From assembly GCF_900108315.1 (NCBI RefSeq), contig NZ_FNVB01000002.1, positions 992,001-1,056,000 of the forward strand: DNA of 64,000 bases, read 5' to 3'. This document shows positions 47,182 to 56,003 of the stretch, piece after piece. The DNA is from Saccharopolyspora kobensis (GTDB lineage: Bacteria; Actinomycetota; Actinomycetes; Mycobacteriales; Pseudonocardiaceae). Under the pieces are notes generated by a model, which was not told the DNA's origin, did not search any database, and was given only the letters and a program-made list of their open reading frames with translations. The position numbers were made by a program, and so were the translations under genes. The first letter of the stretch is position 1, and every line of letters begins with the position of its first letter.

Positions 47182-48366
47182 TCAGATCAGGGCCCGGAGC
47201 TGCTCGGCGGGCTCGATGCCCATCGAGGTCAGGGCGTTCGAGTGGTAGATCGAGCCGGGGATGTGGATGGCGTGCTGGAGGCCGACGTGCGCGTCGCGCC
47301 AGAACCGCTGCACCGCGTTGGTGCGGCGCACCGCGTTGCCGCCGGAGCGGGCGAAGATCTCGTCGACCGCGGACACCGCGCGCCACGCGCACCGGACCTG
47401 GTTGCGGCGCACCGTCGAGCGGTCCTCGAAGGTGATCGGTTCGCCCGCTTCGGCCCGGTCGTGGAGGCGGCTGACGCCGTCGAGCAGCTGCGTGCGGGAA
47501 GCCGCGATCTCCGCTGCCGCCTCGGAGATCGCGTAGAGCGTGTGCGGATCGTCGCGGACCCGGGTGCCCGCCGCCATCACCCGGTCCCGCTGGTACTCCA
47601 GGTGGCAGGCCAGCGCGCCTTCCGCGATGCCGACGACCGCCGAGGTGATGCCCAGCGGGAACATCGTCCAGAACGGCAGCCGGTACACCGTCTCGGTGCG
47701 GCCGGCGCGCTCGGCGGCCAGCTCTCCCCGGGCGACCTCCTCCGAATCGATCGTCCGGTACGCCGGGACGAACGCGCCGTCGACGACGACGTCCTTGCTG
47801 CCGGTGCCGCACAGGCCGATGACGTCCCAGGAGTCGTCGACGATCGTGTAGTCCTGCCGCGGCAGGACCACGTGCAGCACCTTGGACGGCTGGGCGGGCT
47901 TGCCGCCGGCATCGCCGACCAGCGCGCCCAGGAAGACCCAGTCGCAGTGGTCGGTGCCGGAGGAGAACTGCCACCGTCCTTTGAGGACGTAACCGCCGCT
48001 GGTCGGGGTGGCGATGCCGCTGGGCATGTACGGCGAGGCGATCCAGGTGTCCGGGTTCTCGCCCCAGACCTCCTGCTGGAGCTGCCGGTCCATGAGCGCC
48101 ATCTCCCACGGGTGGACCCCGGCCACCCCGCACACCCAGCCGGTCGACCCGCAGGCCTTCGCCACCGCCATCACGGCTTCGGCGAAGTCCCGCGGATGTG
48201 CCGCGTACCCGCCGAAGTCGGTCGGCTGCAGCAGCCGCATGACCCCGGCTTCGCGCACCAGCTTGACGCTCTCGTCCGCGAGCCGGCCCAGCCGCTCGCT
48301 GTCCTCCGCGGTCGCCGCGAGCCGGGCTGCGACCTCTTCCACTCGGCGAACCACCTCGTGCGCCAT
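47182..48366 (-). CDS. hsaA: Flavin-dependent monooxygenase, HsaA-like
   Basis: A 394-residue protein with the acyl-CoA-dehydrogenase fold of group D flavin monooxygenases and the same length as mycobacterial HsaA. HsaA hydroxylates 3-HSA to the catechol that HsaC cleaves; it needs reduced flavin from a partner reductase (HsaB), which is not seen in this window. Motifs include the C-terminal HIPGSIYHSNALTSMG. A TCCCG-N5-CGGGA palindrome lies 98 bases before its start. Confidence 0.85.
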   Translation of the reverse strand: MAHEVVRRVEEVAARLAATAEDSERLGRLADESVKLVREAGVMRLLQPTDFGGYAAHPRDFAEAVMAVAKACGSTGWVCGVAGVHPWEMALMDRQLQQEVWGENPDTWIASPYMPSGIATPTSGGYVLKGRWQFSSGTDHCDWVFLGALVGDAGGKPAQPSKVLHVVLPRQDYTIVDDSWDVIGLCGTGSKDVVVDGAFVPAYRTIDSEEVARGELAAERAGRTETVYRLPFWTMFPLGITSAVVGIAEGALACHLEYQRDRVMAAGTRVRDDPHTLYAISEAAAEIAASRTQLLDGVSRLHDRAEAGEPITFEDRSTVRRNQVRCAWRAVSAVDEIFARSGGNAVRRTNAVQRFWRDAHVGLQHAIHIPGSIYHSNALTSMGIEPAEQLRALI

Positions 48367-48463
48367 GCCCGCACCTCCGGACTGCTCGGACGACCGCCTC
48401 CGCCACCGGTCCGCGGCGGTTCGATGAAGCTAGGACCGACGTGCTGACGGCCCCCACCCCCGC

Positions 48464-48478
48464 TCCCGCTGACCGGGA
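48464..48478. promoter_or_regulatory. Cluster operator a (hsaA unit)
   Basis: TCCCGCTGACCGGGA, a perfect TCCCG-N5-CGGGA dyad between the ketosteroid isomerase stop and the hsaA start. Confidence 0.7.
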
Positions 48479-48529
48479 CCCGTTCTCCGGCCTCCACCAC
48501 CGCACAGCACGCCCGGAACGCTCGGCGGA

Positions 48530-48904
48530 TCACCGGGCGATGCGGACGTCCTCGGGAGACCAGAACGCGCGCATGCCCGTGATCCGGCCCGCTTCGTCGA
48601 AGGTCATCACGTCGATCGGCTCGATCTCGGCGGCACCGTCCGGCAGCTCGGTGCGAACGCGGAAGTGGAACGCCGCGCTGTCCCCGGCGATCCGGAGCGC
48701 CAGCAGCTCGACGTCCTGGCGCATGTTCTCGACAGCGGTGTAGAACTCGGTGATCGCGGCACGCCCGCGGACCGGGTCGCTGCCCACCGGGTCCTCGAGC
48801 GTGGCGTCCGCGGCGTAGAGGGCCGCGACGTCCGCTGCGCTCCCGGTCGCGACAGCCTTCAGGTAGCTCGCCACGGCGTCGCGGATGACCGACTGCTCCG
48901 GCAT
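48530..48904 (-). CDS. ksi: Ketosteroid isomerase (3-oxo-delta5-steroid isomerase)
   Basis: A 124-residue NTF2-fold protein matching classical ketosteroid isomerase. The catalytic triad is at the expected places: Y14 (SYLKAV), D38 (LEDPVGSDP) and D98 (IEPID). It shifts the delta5 double bond of 3-oxo steroids to delta4. Such a good match is strong evidence that the cluster handles steroids with a delta5 nucleus. It follows the small zinc-ribbon-like protein and kshA on the same strand. Confidence 0.88.
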   Translation of the reverse strand: MPEQSVIRDAVASYLKAVATGSAADVAALYAADATLEDPVGSDPVRGRAAITEFYTAVENMRQDVELLALRIAGDSAAFHFRVRTELPDGAAEIEPIDVMTFDEAGRITGMRAFWSPEDVRIAR

Positions 48905-48938
48905 GGTTCCTCCTGGTCTCGTCGTACCCGGTGCACCT

Positions 48939-49157
48939 TCACGGCGCGTCCACCTGGAGCTCCCCGCGCCGCACCGCGGTTTCGATGCTGTCGCGCAGCT
49001 GCAGGCACGTCAGCACGCTCGCGCGGTCGGCGGCCGGGTGCTGCGCGAGCTCCGCGCAGCGGTCGGTGTCGGTCGTCCACTGCACTTGCGTGTGGGCCGC
49101 GCTGTTCTTCTTGACCAGCACGCACGTGCCGCAGCTGCGGCAGGACAAGGGCTGCAC
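48939..49157 (-). CDS. Small CxxC protein associated with KshA
   Basis: A 72-residue protein with an N-terminal CRSCGTCVLVKKNS motif, perhaps a metal-binding knuckle, and two further cysteines (RCAEL, LTCLQL). Proteins of this pattern occur beside Rieske steroid hydroxylases in actinobacteria; whether it helps electron transfer is unknown. GTG 49157 follows GGAGGCAG. It starts 14 bases after kshA. Confidence 0.7.
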   Translation of the reverse strand: MQPLSCRSCGTCVLVKKNSAAHTQVQWTTDTDRCAELAQHPAADRASVLTCLQLRDSIETAVRRGELQVDAP

Positions 49158-49170
49158 CTGCTGCCTCCGA

Positions 49171-50337
49171 TCAGACGGTGGGAGCGCTGTCGTCCACGAT
49201 CACGCGGCCGTTGGCCAGGTTGTCGTCGACCTCGGCCTGCCAGAACTCGATCGCGCGCTCGGTGTCGATCTCGAACTCGAACCGCCGGTTCATCTCCGGG
49301 GTCACGTCCTCGACGTCGACGTAGAACTGCTCGTACCAGCGCCGCAGCTGGTAGACCGGCCCGTCCTCCTCGCACAGCAGCGGGTTGTCGATCCGGGCCT
49401 TGTTCTGCCAGATCTCGACGTCCTGCAGGAAGCCCTTCTCGACGCCGGCGGCGAAGCCCTGCGCCATCTGCTCGGCGTCCTCGTCGGACATCCCGTCGGG
49501 CTTCTTGACCATCGCGCCCCACTGCAGCACGAAGCTCGTGGGCGACACCGGGTAGTGGCAGTTGATCAGCACCGTCTCGATCGTCGCCTCACCGGTGTCG
49601 CTCCACAGGTAGTCGATCATGTAGGAGGGCCCGTAGTAGGAGGCGCTCGACCGCAGCGTGCTGTCGTCGCTGTAGTTCGTGCCGATCTTCACGTCCGGCC
49701 GGGCCTTGCTGTGCATCGTCTGGCTGGCGATGTGGCCCTCGAAGACGTTCTTGAAGTAGGTCGGGAACGAGTAGTGGATGTAGAAGAAGTGGGCCATGTC
49801 CACCACGTTGTCCACGATCTCGCGGCAGTTCGAGCCGTCGATCCGCAGCGAGTTCCACGTCCACGAGGTCCACTCGTCCGAACCCGCGCCGGGGATCTCC
49901 GGGATGGTCACCTCCGGCGGCGGCTGGTTGCCCTGCGGGTCGTTCCACACGAACAGCTGCCCGTTGCGCTCCAGGACGGTCCACGCCTTCGTGCGCGCCC
50001 GCGGCGGCACCCGCCGCGCGTACGGGATGCTCGCGCAGCGCCCGCTGCCCGACCACCGCCAGTCGTGGAACGGGCAGGCGACCTCGTCGCCCTTGACCTC
50101 GCCCCGGCTCAGGTCACCACCCATGTGCGGGCAGTAGGCGTTGAGCACGTTCAGCTTCCCGCCGCCGTCGGCGAACACCACCAGCTTGGTGCCGAAAGCC
50201 TCGATCGCGTGCGGCTTTCCGTCCCGGTAGTCGTCGGCGAGGCCGAGGCAGTGCCAGCCGCGCGCGTAGCGGGTCGGCGGGGCCTCCGCCTCGATCACCC
50301 GCACCTCGTTCTCATCAGCCGTCCGCGGTGCTGCCAT
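49171..50337 (-). CDS. kshA: 3-ketosteroid 9-alpha-hydroxylase oxygenase subunit
   Basis: A 388-residue Rieske oxygenase. The Rieske cluster ligands C69, H71, C88 and H91 and the mononuclear iron motif DNVVDMAHFFYIHY match mycobacterial KshA almost residue for residue. It hydroxylates ring B at C9, which with KstD opens the ring. The KshB reductase is not in this window. ATG 50337 follows GGAGGAG. Operator b lies 75 bases upstream. Confidence 0.92.
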   Translation of the reverse strand: MAAPRTADENEVRVIEAEAPPTRYARGWHCLGLADDYRDGKPHAIEAFGTKLVVFADGGGKLNVLNAYCPHMGGDLSRGEVKGDEVACPFHDWRWSGSGRCASIPYARRVPPRARTKAWTVLERNGQLFVWNDPQGNQPPPEVTIPEIPGAGSDEWTSWTWNSLRIDGSNCREIVDNVVDMAHFFYIHYSFPTYFKNVFEGHIASQTMHSKARPDVKIGTNYSDDSTLRSSASYYGPSYMIDYLWSDTGEATIETVLINCHYPVSPTSFVLQWGAMVKKPDGMSDEDAEQMAQGFAAGVEKGFLQDVEIWQNKARIDNPLLCEEDGPVYQLRRWYEQFYVDVEDVTPEMNRRFEFEIDTERAIEFWQAEVDDNLANGRVIVDDSAPTV

Positions 50338-50411
50338 GAGGAACTCCTCCGACTCCGTAGCGTGGACCCGCCTCAATGGTGAGAAGTCCGGGCCACCCGG
50401 AACAGGCCCTC

Positions 50412-50426
50412 TCCCGCTCAACGGGA
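50412..50426. promoter_or_regulatory. Cluster operator b (kshA unit)
   Basis: TCCCGCTCAACGGGA, a perfect TCCCG-N5-CGGGA dyad upstream of kshA. Confidence 0.72.
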
Positions 50427-50454
50427 CCGACGCCCGCGGCCAGTTCCCGCGATT

Positions 50455-50486
50455 TCAATGGAAATCCAACGTCTGATTTCCATTGA
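50455..50486. terminator. AT-rich perfect hairpin
   Basis: TCAATGGAAATC / GATTTCCATTGA, a perfect 12-bp stem with an eight-base loop, strikingly AT-rich for this DNA. It lies 90 bases after the stop of the leftward SDR and 29 bases from operator b. It may end the KstD-SDR transcript, but there is no T-tract, and a regulatory site is an alternative. Confidence 0.55.
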
Positions 50487-50575
50487 CATCGCGCAGAACA
50501 CCCGCAGGCGTCGGCGCGTCGGACGCCGACATGCCGTGAGTCGGGAGCAGCGGCGTCGCCGAGCGGGAGGGCGGG

Positions 50576-51349
50576 TCAGTCGAGGGAACCGAGGCGATCG
50601 CTGGCCGTGACCCCGCCGTCGACGAAGACCGTGCTGCCCGTGACGAAACCGGCCTCGGCGCTGAGCAGGAAGCGGACGACGGATGCGACCTCCTCCGGCT
50701 GCCCGACGCGACCGAGCATCGCGTCACCGCGCATCCGCGCCCCGCGGCGGGCATCGGCGAGGCTGCGGCGGAGCATCGGCGTCTCGATGTAGCCCGGGCA
50801 GACCGCGTTCACCCGGACCCCCGAGCGACCGAGCTGCGCGGCCAGCGACCGCGTCAGCCCGAGGAGTCCGGCCTTGGAGGCGCTGTAGGACGGGATGTCC
50901 GCCTGCCCGAGCGTGGCGTTGATGGACGAGATCGCCACCACGGCCGAGTCCGGCAACGCGATCAGGTCCTCGGCGAGCGCGGCGGTCCCGTAGGCGAAGG
51001 CCGTGAGGTTGACGTCGAAGACGCGCTGCCACGCCGCCAGCGGGACCTCCGTCATCGGCGTCGAGTCGACGATCCCGGCGCAGTGCACGAAACCGCCTAT
51101 CCTGCCGACGATTCGGCGCGCCTCGGCCAGCGCGTCGTCGTACCGGGACACGTCGGCGACGTCGATCCCGGTCGCGACGACCGGCACGCCGCCTGCCCGC
51201 TCGATCTGCTCCGCGACGGCCGCCACACCGCGTTCGTCGCGGTCCCACAGGACCGCTGGTCGCCCGCCGGCGGCCAGGGCGCGAGCGCAGGCAGCACCGA
51301 TCCCGGAAGCGGCGCCGGTGATCAGCACGGGTGTGTTCGGCGAAGACAT
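50576..51349 (-). CDS. Short-chain dehydrogenase (steroid-cluster)
   Basis: A 257-residue SDR with TGAASGIG, HCAG in place of NNAG, a serine pair in ISSIN and YSASK. It follows the KstD gene by 15 bases and is probably co-expressed with it, so it may oxidise or reduce a steroid hydroxyl. Confidence 0.82.
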   Translation of the reverse strand: MSSPNTPVLITGAASGIGAACARALAAGGRPAVLWDRDERGVAAVAEQIERAGGVPVVATGIDVADVSRYDDALAEARRIVGRIGGFVHCAGIVDSTPMTEVPLAAWQRVFDVNLTAFAYGTAALAEDLIALPDSAVVAISSINATLGQADIPSYSASKAGLLGLTRSLAAQLGRSGVRVNAVCPGYIETPMLRRSLADARRGARMRGDAMLGRVGQPEEVASVVRFLLSAEAGFVTGSTVFVDGGVTASDRLGSLD

Positions 51350-51364
51350 GGTGCTCCTCGTGGG

Positions 51365-52897
51365 TCAGCGGGTGAGCATGTCCAGCGCGGCGAGGTGGCT
51401 GAACACCATGCAGGACCCGATCGGGTTGCCCCCGCCCGGATACGTGGTCCCGCTGACCGCGGCCATCGAGTTGCCCGCGGCGTACAGGCCGGGGATCACC
51501 TCGCCCGAGGTGCTGAGCACCCGGGCACGCGCATCGGTGCGCAGACCGCCCTTGGTGCCGAGATCGGAGAGGCCGAAGGCCGCGGCGTGGAACGGGCCCT
51601 TCTCTATCGGCACCAGCGGGGAGCCCCCATCCGCGAACGACCGGTCGTAGGGCTCGTCACCCCGGTGGAAGTCCTCGTCGGTCCCGGCGGTCGCGAAACC
51701 GTTGAACCGGGCCACGGTCCGCTCCAGGTTCTCCGCGGGAACACCGATCTTCTCCGCGAGTTCGGCCAGCGTGCCCGCGCTGAACCACAGCCCGGCGTCG
51801 ACGTAGTCAGCCGTCTCCCCCATCGGGACGCTCGTCGAGCGCACCGGCGGCCGCTCGCCCTCGCGGTCGTCGTAGATCATCCAGAACGGCAGCGCCATCC
51901 GGCCCGCGCCGAGGCGGTCGAGGACGGCGCGGCCGATCCGGTCGTACGGCCAGGACTCGTTGACGAAGCGCTCGCCCGCGCCGTCGACGAAGATGCCGCC
52001 GGTGAACCACAGCGAGAACGTCGAGGTCCCGTCCGGGTGGGTGATGCCCGGCGACCACCAGGCCTCCGCCATCAGGTCGGTGCCCGCGCCGACGTCGATC
52101 CCGGCCCGGATCGCCTTGCCCAGGTTCTCCGCCGGCCCCATCGTGTCCCGCGCCGCGCCCGGCACCCCGTGCTCGGTCCGCATCGCCTGGTTGCGCTCGA
52201 ACCCGCCGGAGGCGATCAGCACGCCGCGCCGCGCGCGGATCCGCCGTCGCTCACCGCCCTCCTCGACCACCGCGCCGATCACGCCGCCGTCGGAGGTCAG
52301 CAGCTCGTCGCACACCGATCCGCGCCGCAGCCGGGCGGAGTCCTGCTTGGACAGCGCGAGCAGCAGCCTGCCGATCAGCGCCTGGCCGCCGACGAGCAGG
52401 TCGGGCAGCGGTGCGCCCGCCCGGTCGACGTCCACCGGTGGCCGGAGCTGCTCCCGCAGCGAGCCGATCCGCTCCGGCCGCATCGGCATCGGCATGATGT
52501 GCCTGCCGGTCGCGCTGGCTCCCGGCGCCGACCCGTAGTAGTCCGGCCAGGGGTAGACGATGAACTCGAAGTCGTCGTCCTCCTCCAGGTAGTCGACCAG
52601 TCGGGCACCGTTGTCCAAGAACGCGTCCTGCAGCTCGCGGGGCGTGCGGTCGCCCACCACCGCTCGGTAGTAGGTCTTCGCCTCCTCCGGGGTGTCCTGG
52701 TCGCCGGCCCGCTTGAGCACGGCGTTGCCCGGGAACCACAGTCCGCCGCCGGAATACGCCGTGGTGCCGCCGAACTTGTCGGCCGCCTCGACCACCAGCA
52801 CCGAAAGCCCCTCGCGGGCCGCCGTGTACGCCCCGGTCAGCGCGCCGCCGCCGGAACCGACCACCAGCACGTCGCACTCGTCGTCCCAGATCGCCAT
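51365..52897 (-). CDS. kstD: 3-ketosteroid delta1-dehydrogenase
   Basis: A 510-residue flavoprotein strongly like Rhodococcus KstD1. FAD motif GSGGGALTGAYTA; the catalytic positions known from KstD1 are all present: a tyrosine in WPDYYGS (Y119 equivalent), in NESWPYDRIG (Y318), and the tyrosine and glycine in TTYPGGG (Y487, G491). It introduces the C1-C2 double bond into ring A. ATG 52897 matches the family N-terminus (MAIWDDECDV). Operator c lies 43 bases upstream. Confidence 0.92.
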   Translation of the reverse strand: MAIWDDECDVLVVGSGGGALTGAYTAAREGLSVLVVEAADKFGGTTAYSGGGLWFPGNAVLKRAGDQDTPEEAKTYYRAVVGDRTPRELQDAFLDNGARLVDYLEEDDDFEFIVYPWPDYYGSAPGASATGRHIMPMPMRPERIGSLREQLRPPVDVDRAGAPLPDLLVGGQALIGRLLLALSKQDSARLRRGSVCDELLTSDGGVIGAVVEEGGERRRIRARRGVLIASGGFERNQAMRTEHGVPGAARDTMGPAENLGKAIRAGIDVGAGTDLMAEAWWSPGITHPDGTSTFSLWFTGGIFVDGAGERFVNESWPYDRIGRAVLDRLGAGRMALPFWMIYDDREGERPPVRSTSVPMGETADYVDAGLWFSAGTLAELAEKIGVPAENLERTVARFNGFATAGTDEDFHRGDEPYDRSFADGGSPLVPIEKGPFHAAAFGLSDLGTKGGLRTDARARVLSTSGEVIPGLYAAGNSMAAVSGTTYPGGGNPIGSCMVFSHLAALDMLTR

Positions 52898-52939
52898 GGG
52901 AGCACGATGCTCGCCGGACGCCCCGTCGTGGCGGGCCGG

Positions 52940-52954
52940 TCCCACTGACCGGGA
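52940..52954. promoter_or_regulatory. Cluster operator c (kstD unit)
   Basis: TCCCACTGACCGGGA, one mismatch in the left arm of the TCCCG-N5-CGGGA dyad. Confidence 0.65.
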
Positions 52955-53038
52955 GAGCAGGTCTTCGGGAGAAGTCCGCCGACCGCGCGCACGCCGACCG
53001 GGCCCGAGGTCGAGGGGGCCGTTCGCCACTCGCTGTCG

Positions 53039-54733
53039 TCAACCTTGACTTGCGGCGTGCTTCGCCGCCACGTTGCCGAAGACCAGCCCCTGGCCGATGG
53101 TCGCTCCGGCGCCCGGGTAGGTGGCGCCGAAGGCGTTGGCCGCGGTGTTGCCGATCGCGTAGAGCCCGCCGATCGGGGATCCGTCGGGCCGAAGCACGCG
53201 CCCGCGACCGTCCGCGCGCAGGCCACCGCAGGTACCGAGGTCGCCGAGGATGATCCGCACCGCGTACAGCGGGCCGTTCAGCGGGCGCAGGTTCGGGTTC
53301 GGCGTGACGGTCGGGTCGCCGTAGTAGCGGTCGTACGCGCTGGCTCCGCGGTGGAAGTCGTCGTCCACACCCGCTGCGGCCAGTTCGTTGAACCGGCGCA
53401 GGGTCGCGACGAAGTCCGCTTCCGGCAGCCCCGCTCGACGCGCCAGGTCCGCCGGGTCGTCCGACCGGTGCGCGATGCCGGCCTCGTACCAGCGATCCGG
53501 CAGCGCCATCCGCGGGAACAGCCCGCCCGCGTAGACGTAGCTGTTGCGGTAGCGCTGGTCGAACACCATCCACATCGGCCCGACCGCGTCGCCGGAGCGC
53601 TCCCGTTCCAGCACTCGCTGGCCGAAGCTCATGTAGTCGGTGGACTCGTTGCCGAACCGGTTTCCGCGCCCGTCGACGATGAGCGATCCCGGCAGCGACC
53701 GCTCGGCGAGCAGGACCGACGGCGCCCCACCGGGCAGCGGTGCGACGGCGGGGAACCACCACGCCTGGTCCATCAGGTCGATGTCGGCCCCGGCTTGCTG
53801 ACCGATCCGGATGGCATCGCCGGTGTTGCCCTTGTTGCCCAGGCTCCAGCCGGGTTCGAGCGCCTCCGACTGGAACTCCTTGCGCCACGCGATGTCGTGG
53901 TCGAAACCGCCGGCGGCGAGCACGACGCCGCGCCGGGCCCGCACCGTCACCTCGCGCCCGCCCTGCTCCAGCACCACTCCCGTCACCCGGCCGTCCTCCG
54001 CGGTCAACCGCTGCAGGGCGGTCCGCGTCCACACCGGGATCCCGGCCCGGAGCACTCCTGCGTACAGTCCCGCGGCGAGCGCCTGGCCTCCCGCGACGTA
54101 CTCGCGGCCGAGGAGCTTCCCGCCGATGCCCTGCGCCATCCGCAGCGCCACCCGCGGAACGCCGCGGCTCGGCACCCGGGCCATGAGGTTCATCCACTTG
54201 TAGTCGTAACCGGTGATCGGCATCGGCACCGGCGACTTCAGCGCCGAGGAACGGAGCCGGGCGCGTTCGGCGCCCAGCGTCGCGACGTCGAAGGGCTTGC
54301 ACTCGCAGCTGCGGCCGGCAGCGACGCCGCCGGGCAGTTCCGGGTGGTAGTCGGAGTAGCCCTTGCTCCACATGAAGCGCATCGACGTGGTGCGCTGCAG
54401 CATCCGGATCGTCTCGTCGCCGTGGCGCAGGAAGCTCTCCCACCGCTCGTCCGGCGAGGTGCCGCGGACCACGGAACGCAGGTACGCCTCGGCGCGCTCG
54501 GGCGAGTCGACCGCGCCTTCCTCCGCCAGCAGCGAGCTCGCCGGGATCCAGAACGCGCCACCGGACAGGGCCGTCGAGCCGCCGACGTGGTCGGTCTTCT
54601 CGACGATCAGGACGTCGAGGCCCTGCTCGTGCCCGGCGAGCGCGGCGGCCATCCCGGTGCCGGAACCGATCACGACCAGGTCGACTGCCGCATCCCGCGC
54701 GGGAGTGGGCGCGGGCGGTGTGCTCGTTGGCAT
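53039..54733 (-). CDS. KstD-like FAD-dependent steroid dehydrogenase, second copy
   Basis: A 564-residue FAD flavoprotein of the KstD/fumarate-reductase family: GSGTGMAAALAG cofactor motif, a tyrosine in GNESTDYMSFG and the TYPGAG motif near the end. It is clearly different from the neighbouring KstD (longer, with a GYSDYHPELPGG region) and may act as a delta1- or delta4-dehydrogenase on another steroid. Operator d is 72 bases upstream, inside the end of the next gene. Confidence 0.82.
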   Translation of the reverse strand: MPTSTPPAPTPARDAAVDLVVIGSGTGMAAALAGHEQGLDVLIVEKTDHVGGSTALSGGAFWIPASSLLAEEGAVDSPERAEAYLRSVVRGTSPDERWESFLRHGDETIRMLQRTTSMRFMWSKGYSDYHPELPGGVAAGRSCECKPFDVATLGAERARLRSSALKSPVPMPITGYDYKWMNLMARVPSRGVPRVALRMAQGIGGKLLGREYVAGGQALAAGLYAGVLRAGIPVWTRTALQRLTAEDGRVTGVVLEQGGREVTVRARRGVVLAAGGFDHDIAWRKEFQSEALEPGWSLGNKGNTGDAIRIGQQAGADIDLMDQAWWFPAVAPLPGGAPSVLLAERSLPGSLIVDGRGNRFGNESTDYMSFGQRVLERERSGDAVGPMWMVFDQRYRNSYVYAGGLFPRMALPDRWYEAGIAHRSDDPADLARRAGLPEADFVATLRRFNELAAAGVDDDFHRGASAYDRYYGDPTVTPNPNLRPLNGPLYAVRIILGDLGTCGGLRADGRGRVLRPDGSPIGGLYAIGNTAANAFGATYPGAGATIGQGLVFGNVAAKHAASQG

Positions 54734-54804
54734 CGACGTCTCCTCGGCGTGGTGCTGGCGTTCGACGGCATCGCACCACTGCTCTCACCTGCGGTGCAGC
54801 GTTC

Positions 54805-54819
54805 CTCCCGCTCAACGGG
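54805..54819. promoter_or_regulatory. Cluster operator d (second kstD)
   Basis: TCCCGCTCAACGGGA, identical to operator b, overlapping the last codons of the upstream SDR gene. Confidence 0.7.
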
Positions 54820-55693
54820 ACTGGCGCCGCATGCGTCGGCGTGCCTGCTCCGCCGCGGCGAACCGGCTCCGGTGCGGTGCCGGTGGGCGGCGGTTCACCA
54901 GCTGCTCGGCGCGCGCCGCCATGGCCGCGTGCACGAGCTCGGGGTGGGTCACGATGTAGAACTCGCCGCGCGCCGCCTGCGCCACGATGGCCTCCGCTGC
55001 TTCGTCGGCGCTGATGGCCTGCTCGCGGATGGCCAGCATGGTCCTCCGCTGCTCCTCGGCAGCGGCGACGTCGCCGGATTCGACGCCGCCCGCCGAGCGG
55101 AAGATGTCGGACTCCACCAGCCCCGGCAGCACCGCCGAGACGACGATGTCGGCGCCGACCTCGGCGACCTCCTGGTGCAGGCACTCGGTCATGGCCAGCA
55201 CCGCGTGCTTGCTCATGATGTAGGGCGCCTGCAGGGGCAGCGAGGTGACCGCGCCGATCGAGGCGAGCGAGAGCACGTGACTGCGCCCGCCAGCGGCGAT
55301 CATGCCGGGCAGGAAGGCCCTGATGCCGTGGAAGACCCCGCTGATGTTGACCTCCACGACGCGTTGCCAGTTCGTCGGCGAGACGTCCCACAGGTAGCCG
55401 AACTGCTCGACGCCCGCGTTGTTGATCAGCAGCCGGACGGGGCCGAACTCCTCTTCCACGTGGCGGGCCAGCCGGTCCACCGCGTCGGGATCCCGGACGT
55501 CGACGACGTGCGGCACCACGTGCCGCCCCAGCTCACCGGCGATGCGGTGGACGGCTTCCGCGTCGACGTCGGCGGCGATCACCGTCATGCCGAGATCACC
55601 GGCGAGGTGCCTGGTCAGCCCGGCACCGATACCGGCCCCGGCTCCGGTCACCACGGCGAGACCTCCGGCGAAGACCTCCCGCGCTGTGGGCAT
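54812..55693 (-). CDS. Short-chain dehydrogenase (steroid-cluster)
   Basis: A 293-residue SDR with TGAGAGIG, NNAG, a catalytic serine in SLASI and YIMSK. The C-terminal 40 residues are an arginine-rich extension. It is divergent from the IclR gene. ATG 55693 follows GGAGGGG. Substrate is probably a cluster intermediate. Confidence 0.82.
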   Translation of the reverse strand: MPTAREVFAGGLAVVTGAGAGIGAGLTRHLAGDLGMTVIAADVDAEAVHRIAGELGRHVVPHVVDVRDPDAVDRLARHVEEEFGPVRLLINNAGVEQFGYLWDVSPTNWQRVVEVNISGVFHGIRAFLPGMIAAGGRSHVLSLASIGAVTSLPLQAPYIMSKHAVLAMTECLHQEVAEVGADIVVSAVLPGLVESDIFRSAGGVESGDVAAAEEQRRTMLAIREQAISADEAAEAIVAQAARGEFYIVTHPELVHAAMAARAEQLVNRRPPAPHRSRFAAAEQARRRMRRQSR

Positions 55694-55830
55694 GAATCCC
55701 CTCCATCGGAACCGTTCCGGCGATCGCGGGGCGGCGGTCGGTCCACAGTGGCCTCCGCGGCCACCGGTCCGCGCGGGCACCTCGCTCCAGCGGGAGCGAA
55801 GACGACCGGAGGCCGCGGTTCAACGCCCGC

Positions 55831-55845
55831 TCCCGCTGTGCGGGA
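55831..55845. promoter_or_regulatory. Cluster operator e
   Basis: TCCCGCTGTGCGGGA, a perfect dyad in the divergent promoter region between the SDR and IclR genes. Confidence 0.7.
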
Positions 55846-55892
55846 CCCGGACCGGAACCTTGATGCTCCCGTCCCCCATGTCCGGTTTCCGC

Positions 55893-55907
55893 TCCCGCAC
55901 AACGGAT
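55893..55907. promoter_or_regulatory. Cluster operator f (degenerate)
   Basis: TCCCGCACAACGGAT: left arm perfect, right arm with two mismatches; 97 bases before the IclR start, so a possible autoregulatory site. Confidence 0.5.
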
Positions 55908-56003
55908 TTCACCGCTCAGGCGCTTTCCGGCCGCGCCCGCCGCTGTTAGCATGCCGTTAGAATCAATTTCATTCCGCCGATCGAGCCGATCGAGAGGTGT
56001 GGC

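Noticed and set aside
52251..55391. 1046-residue minus-strand frame across both kstD genes
   Set aside because: Shadow frame; the true genes in the other minus-strand frames have clear KstD motifs.
55781..55800. TCGCTCC-AGC-GGGAGCGA inverted repeat near operators e and f
   Set aside because: Different arm sequence and a three-base centre; perhaps a separate hairpin, but no role could be supported.
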